Below are positions 6,947 to 9,333 of a DNA stretch of 9,333 nt, piece after piece. Where the stretch lies: positions 21,129-30,461 of the forward strand of contig DKIP01000064.1 in NCBI GenBank assembly GCA_002454335.1, given 5' to 3'. Both the position numbers and the translations under genes were made by a program. The notes beneath the pieces were generated by a model. That model did no database searches, had not been told where the DNA came from, and was given only the letters and a program-made list of their open reading frames with translations. The DNA comes from Cytophagaceae bacterium UBA6715. Lineage in GTDB: Bacteria; Bacteroidota; Bacteroidia; Cytophagales; Spirosomataceae. The stretch's first letter is position 1; each line of letters begins with the position of its first letter.

Positions 6947-8142
6947 AGTTGATGTCATTGGCGGGAGGTTTGCCGCATTATTACAATTTGGTATTGAATA
7001 AGCTCCAAAAGGAAATGGGCGTTGAGGTTTGTGTAGTCGTTCCATCGGCCAAAGGAGCAACCTTAGGGGCGGGCGTATTCGAGAGCAAAGATGGCATCGA
7101 GTTCAAGGTTTTTTACCAGGAAGAATATACGACCTATTATGGGAAGAAATTTTTCAAAGGGTTGAAGGAATTAATTCGGCAGGAAAAACCGGATGTATTG
7201 ATGGTCAACTGGCCTTATCAAGCCGCTTTTGTCTTTTATCCCGCTTGGTATAATTTCTTGCGCCGAAACAAAGTCGCTTTGGTTTCCAAAGAAATTCCTT
7301 TCCAGGTCCCGCATTACGATCAGGCGATTTCCTATTATTTGAATGGTGGGGGCGTGACGGAAAACAATCAGGCGCACCAACAAAATAAATCGTTGTTGGC
7401 GCGAATCAAATTCATGATCGTTCGGGAAACCCGTAGACTGTTTAGCAATTTGGTGGATGCGCATATCAACTATTTGGATGAGGCGGTGGCGATGCATGCT
7501 TCCTATGGAGTTCCAGCAGAGAAGGTTTTTGTGACGGCTAATTCGCCGGATACGGATGTGATTTTCGAACACGTTGAAGCCTTGAAAGATGTCAAATCGA
7601 ATCCCTTTCGTCTGTTGCACATCGGTCGGCTTGTCAAATGGAAGCATGTTGATATATTAATCAAGGCGGCCATTGCGCTACAAGCGAAATATCCACAGAC
7701 AGAACTCAGCATCGTAGGTGACGGTCCTGAAATGGAGGCCCTGAAGGCGCAAGCGACAGGCTACGATTTTATAAAATTTCACGGAGGAATCTATGACATG
7801 CGTGAATTAGGACAAATCACCTGCGAGGCAGGCATTTATGTTTTGGCCGGCATGGGCGGTTTATCCATCAATGAGGCCATGTGTTTTGCTAAACCGGTTA
7901 TTTGTTCGGTGGCGGATGGCACGGAAAAACGTTTGGTCCGCGAAGGCTACAATGGCCACTTTTTCGAATCCGGTTCCGTCGAAAGCCTGGTTTCGGTCAT
8001 CGAAAAACTCTTCGCAAATCCCGATCAAATTGCAATCATGGGCAAGCGTTCCCAAGCAATTATTCAAAACGAAATCAATATCCATACGGTCTTAGGCAAT
8101 TACATGGAGGCGTTTAGGTACGCGATTAACAGTCGTCAGTAG
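6943..8142 (+). CDS. GT4-family glycosyltransferase with incomplete EX7E motif
   Basis: A 399-residue GT-B glycosyltransferase. The N-terminal acceptor domain (about 1-200) carries a long polar insert near 135-150 (GGGVTENNQAHQQNK). The donor-binding domain runs from about 222: LLHIGRLVKWKHVD (R229, K232/K234), LSIVGDGPEMEAL (255-267), then GMGGLSINEAMCFAKPVI. In the usual EX7E motif two glutamates contact the donor; here the second is E311, but the first is G303. Some GT4 subfamilies tolerate this, so the enzyme is not necessarily inactive. The ATG overlaps the flippase stop codon by 4 nt, which suggests translational coupling and a shared pathway. The last codons (Ser-Arg-Gln-stop) are formed by the start of a 7-bp repeat array, so the C-terminus may have been altered by that array. 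Donor and acceptor are unknown. Confidence 0.9.
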   Translation: MKLMSLAGGLPHYYNLVLNKLQKEMGVEVCVVVPSAKGATLGAGVFESKDGIEFKVFYQEEYTTYYGKKFFKGLKELIRQEKPDVLMVNWPYQAAFVFYPAWYNFLRRNKVALVSKEIPFQVPHYDQAISYYLNGGGVTENNQAHQQNKSLLARIKFMIVRETRRLFSNLVDAHINYLDEAVAMHASYGVPAEKVFVTANSPDTDVIFEHVEALKDVKSNPFRLLHIGRLVKWKHVDILIKAAIALQAKYPQTELSIVGDGPEMEALKAQATGYDFIKFHGGIYDMRELGQITCEAGIYVLAGMGGLSINEAMCFAKPVICSVADGTEKRLVREGYNGHFFESGSVESLVSVIEKLFANPDQIAIMGKRSQAIIQNEINIHTVLGNYMEAFRYAINSRQ

Positions 8143-8165
8143 TCAGTCGCTAGTTATCAGTCCGA
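8131..8165 (+). repeat. Degenerate 7-bp tandem repeat array (AGTNNNN, five units)
   Basis: Five consecutive 7-nt units all begin with AGT; unit 3 is AGTCGCT. The array begins in the last three sense codons of the glycosyltransferase gene, supplies its TAG stop and runs 23 nt into the gap. The same heptad recurs at 8951-8978, and a related one on the opposite strand at 8309-8336. Confidence 0.75.
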
Positions 8166-8180
8166 TCATTTGTTTTATAA

Positions 8181-8200
8181 CCCCAGGTTTTAACCTGGGG
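8181..8200. repeat. Palindrome 1 of a hairpin cluster
   Basis: Perfect 9-bp arms CCCCAGGTT (8181-8189) and AACCTGGGG (8192-8200) around a central TT. The right arm occurs once more, unpaired, at 8213-8221. It could form a hairpin downstream of the glycosyltransferase gene, but no T-tract follows on the plus strand, so it is not a typical intrinsic terminator. Its core CAGRYT-WW-ARYCTG is shared with the palindromes at 8225 and 8273. Confidence 0.85.
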
Positions 8201-8212
8201 CTCTACAGTTTC

Positions 8213-8221
8213 AACCTGGGG
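8213..8221 (+). repeat. Solo copy of the palindrome 1 right arm
   Basis: AACCTGGGG is identical to 8192-8200, 21 nt downstream of it. The preceding bases (GTTTC) resemble the original TTTT context. It is either a partial duplication or the remains of a further palindrome, and could pair with the 8181 arm as an alternative hairpin. Confidence 0.6.
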
Positions 8222-8224
8222 AAT

Positions 8225-8242
8225 GTCAGACTTTAGTCTGAC
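8225..8242. repeat. Palindrome 2 of the hairpin cluster
   Basis: Perfect 8-bp arms GTCAGACT (8225-8232) and AGTCTGAC (8235-8242) around TT. Compared with palindrome 1, the stem bases differ in pairs (GT/AC against AC/GT), so pairing is kept while the sequence changes. Confidence 0.85.
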
Positions 8243-8256
8243 GACCATCCTGCTTT

Positions 8257-8270
8257 TCAGCCTTCGGTGA
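8257..8270. repeat. Imperfect small hairpin in the palindrome cluster
   Basis: TCAGCC (8257-8262) and GGTGA (8266-8270) pair with one bulged G around a TTC loop. It is weak alone and is listed because it lies between palindromes 2 and 4 and looks like a decayed member of the cluster. Confidence 0.4.
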
Positions 8271-8272
8271 CC

Positions 8273-8290
8273 CCCAGGCTAAAGCCTAGG
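8273..8290. repeat. Palindrome 4 of the hairpin cluster
   Basis: Arms CCCAGGCT (8273-8280) and AGCCTAGG (8283-8290) pair at seven of eight positions around AA; the one mismatch is C8275 against A8288. Its core CAGGCT...AGCCT fits the pattern of palindromes 1 and 2. Confidence 0.8.
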
Positions 8291-8308
8291 TCAGTCAATA
8301 CAAACTTC

Positions 8309-8336
8309 TAAACTCTTCACTCTTAGTTCTTAACTC
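8309..8336 (-). repeat. Degenerate 7-bp tandem repeat array (TTAACTC-like, four units)
   Basis: Four heptads close to TTAACTC on the plus strand, phased exactly at 7 nt. On the minus strand three of the four begin with AGT and the fourth with AAC, so this array mirrors the AGTNNNN array at 8131-8165 in opposite orientation across the palindrome cluster. Its right part overlaps the expected -33 region of the wecB promoter. Confidence 0.6.
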
Positions 8337-8351
8337 ATTTCCCTATCTTTG
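8323..8351 (+). promoter_or_regulatory. Bacteroidota-type promoter for wecB
   Basis: TATCTTTG (8344-8351) matches the -7 consensus TAnnTTTG. A TTAG (8323-8326) lies 17 nt upstream as an imperfect -33 element, inside the heptad array. The -7 box is 29 nt before the ATG at 8381. This suggests that wecB can be transcribed separately from the glycosyltransferase genes. Confidence 0.55.
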
Positions 8352-8380
8352 TCCCTTATTATCCCCACAAAGATCCCCGA

Positions 8381-9333
8381 ATGAAAGTAATTCAAGTCGT
8401 AGGCGCCCGTCCCAATTTCATGAAAGTAGCCCCGCTACATCGTGCCATTCAAAATCTTCCAAATTGGACTTCTAAAATTGTTCATACCGGACAGCATTTT
8501 GATGCCAAAATGAGCGACGTGTTCTTTACCCAACTGGAATTACCAAAACCCGATTTCTTTTTAGGCATCGGCGGAGGAACGCAATCCGAAGTAACAGCCA
8601 AAATCATGTTGGCCTTCGAACCCATTCTTCTCGAAGAAAAACCGGATTTAGTTATCGTTGTGGGTGATGTAACCTCCACCCTCGCTTGCACTTTGGTGGC
8701 CATTAAATTAGGCATCCCATTAGCGCACGTGGAAGCGGGTTTACGCTCCGGAGATCGCAATATGCCAGAGGAAATCAACCGAATTTTAACGGATTCTGTG
8801 GCGAATTATCTTTTCGTGACGGAGCAAAGCGGTATCGATCACTTGAAACGTGAAGGTGTTTCCGACGAGAAAGTTTTCTTCACGGGCAATGTGATGATCG
8901 ACTCGTTAGTTCGCTACCAAGAAAAAGCAAAAAGCAGCACGATACTCGCCGACTTAGGACTAGCGACTAGCGACTATATTGTCATGACCATGCACCGCCC
9001 CGCAAACGTCGACACAGAACTGGGCCTAACCTCCATCTTACGATTAATCGAATTAAGCACCACACAGACCCAAGTCGTTTTCCCCATCCACCCACGCACA
9101 CGTGCACACATGGAGAAATTTGGTTTACTGGATGCCATTGAAAATAACCCCAATTTAATCTTAACGGAACCTTTAGGCTATTTGGAATTCATCCAATTGA
9201 TGAGCCACGCCCAAGCAATCTTGACCGATTCAGGCGGAATCCAAGAAGAAACGACCTACCTAGGCGTGCCTTGTTTGACCTTTAGAGATTCCACCGAAAG
9301 ACCGATTACGGTGACGATGGGAACGAATCAGCT
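8381..9333 (+). CDS. wecB: UDP-N-acetylglucosamine 2-epimerase, non-hydrolysing (cut by right edge)
   Basis: The first 317 residues of a WecB/MnaA-type enzyme, usually about 360-380 residues long. It interconverts UDP-GlcNAc and UDP-ManNAc in the cytoplasm, supplying ManNAc or its derivatives to surface glycans. Visible motifs are GARPNFMK (8-15), GDVTST (95-100, D96), HVEAGLRSGD (116-125, E118), PEEINR (129-134, E131), MHRPANVD (204-211, H205), DSGGIQEE (283-290) and STERPI (304-309). These cover the residues known to matter in E. coli WecB (D95, E117, E131, H213). The common HRxEN motif reads HRPAN. Residues 191-200, between the two Rossmann-like domains, are encoded by four tandem 7-nt repeats (8951-8978) that keep the frame open; this is a variable linker in the family. 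The start is set by the conserved N-terminal strand and a promoter 29 nt upstream. Confidence 0.95.
   Translation, partial: MKVIQVVGARPNFMKVAPLHRAIQNLPNWTSKIVHTGQHFDAKMSDVFFTQLELPKPDFFLGIGGGTQSEVTAKIMLAFEPILLEEKPDLVIVVGDVTSTLACTLVAIKLGIPLAHVEAGLRSGDRNMPEEINRILTDSVANYLFVTEQSGIDHLKREGVSDEKVFFTGNVMIDSLVRYQEKAKSSTILADLGLATSDYIVMTMHRPANVDTELGLTSILRLIELSTTQTQVVFPIHPRTRAHMEKFGLLDAIENNPNLILTEPLGYLEFIQLMSHAQAILTDSGGIQEETTYLGVPCLTFRDSTERPITVTMGTNQ
8951..8978 (-). repeat. 7-bp tandem repeat array inside wecB (AGCGACT units)
   Basis: Four heptads starting with GACT, the middle two identical (GACTAGC). On the minus strand this is AGTCGCT repeated, the same unit as at 8145-8151. It encodes wecB residues 191-200 in the linker before the HRPANVD motif. 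A 7-nt period is not codon-phased, so the repetition is at DNA level and not a protein repeat. Confidence 0.8.

Noticed and set aside
7171..7647. 158-codon minus-strand open frame
   Set aside because: It lies wholly antisense to the second GT4 gene, and its residues follow from the complementary codons of that gene.
8181..8200. Intrinsic terminator after the glycosyltransferase operon
   Set aside because: The hairpin is strong but CTCTACAG follows, not a T-run. It may still slow or end transcription, but it does not meet the usual criteria.
8131..8336. CRISPR array
   Set aside because: Repeats are only 7 bp and directly adjacent, or short palindromes with irregular spacing. There are no 25-37 bp identical repeats with spacers and no cas genes.
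8143..8380. Small gene or structured RNA in the gap before wecB
   Set aside because: No credible reading frame is present. The structure seen is a series of separate short palindromes, which fits repeats better than a known RNA or riboswitch.

Overview
The window looks like chromosomal DNA of a member of the Bacteroidota; genus and family cannot be fixed from sequence alone. The evidence is the protein style (GARPNFMK-type WecB, bifunctional-type Rel) and good matches to the Bacteroidota sigma factor -7 element (TAnnTTTG) upstream of several genes. Shine-Dalgarno sequences are mostly absent. No rRNA, tRNA, CRISPR array, transposase or phage gene was seen.

Left part (1-2159, minus strand): three housekeeping genes lie head to tail with 2-nt and 4-nt gaps: an M16-family zinc peptidase, ispF (MEP isoprenoid pathway) and the N-terminal end of a Rel/SpoT-type (p)ppGpp synthetase/hydrolase that runs off the left edge. 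They probably form one operon read from a promoter near 2187-2217. Diverging from it is a gene for an exported TPR-like protein of unknown function (2238-3350). Its 3' end overlaps the 3' end of the next, convergent gene by 14 nt.

Right part (3337-9333): a surface-polysaccharide (capsule or O-antigen type) region. It holds a minus-strand extended-SDR nucleotide-sugar epimerase/dehydratase, then on the plus strand a GT4 glycosyltransferase, a 14-TM Wzx-like flippase, a second GT4 glycosyltransferase joined to the flippase by an ATGA overlap, and a wecB-type UDP-GlcNAc 2-epimerase cut by the right edge. The epimerases would supply sugar nucleotides, the GT4 enzymes would build a lipid-linked repeat unit on the inner face of the membrane, and the flippase would export it. 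No polymerase or initiating transferase lies in the window.

The most unusual material is around the 8143-8380 gap. A cluster of related palindromes with covarying stems (8181-8290) is flanked on both sides by degenerate 7-bp tandem repeats. The left array supplies the stop codon of the glycosyltransferase gene. A clearer copy of the same heptad (AGCGACT, the reverse complement of AGTCGCT) lies inside the wecB coding sequence at 8951-8978. This looks like a dispersed repeat family able to enter genes. No complete new enzymatic or defence system was found.
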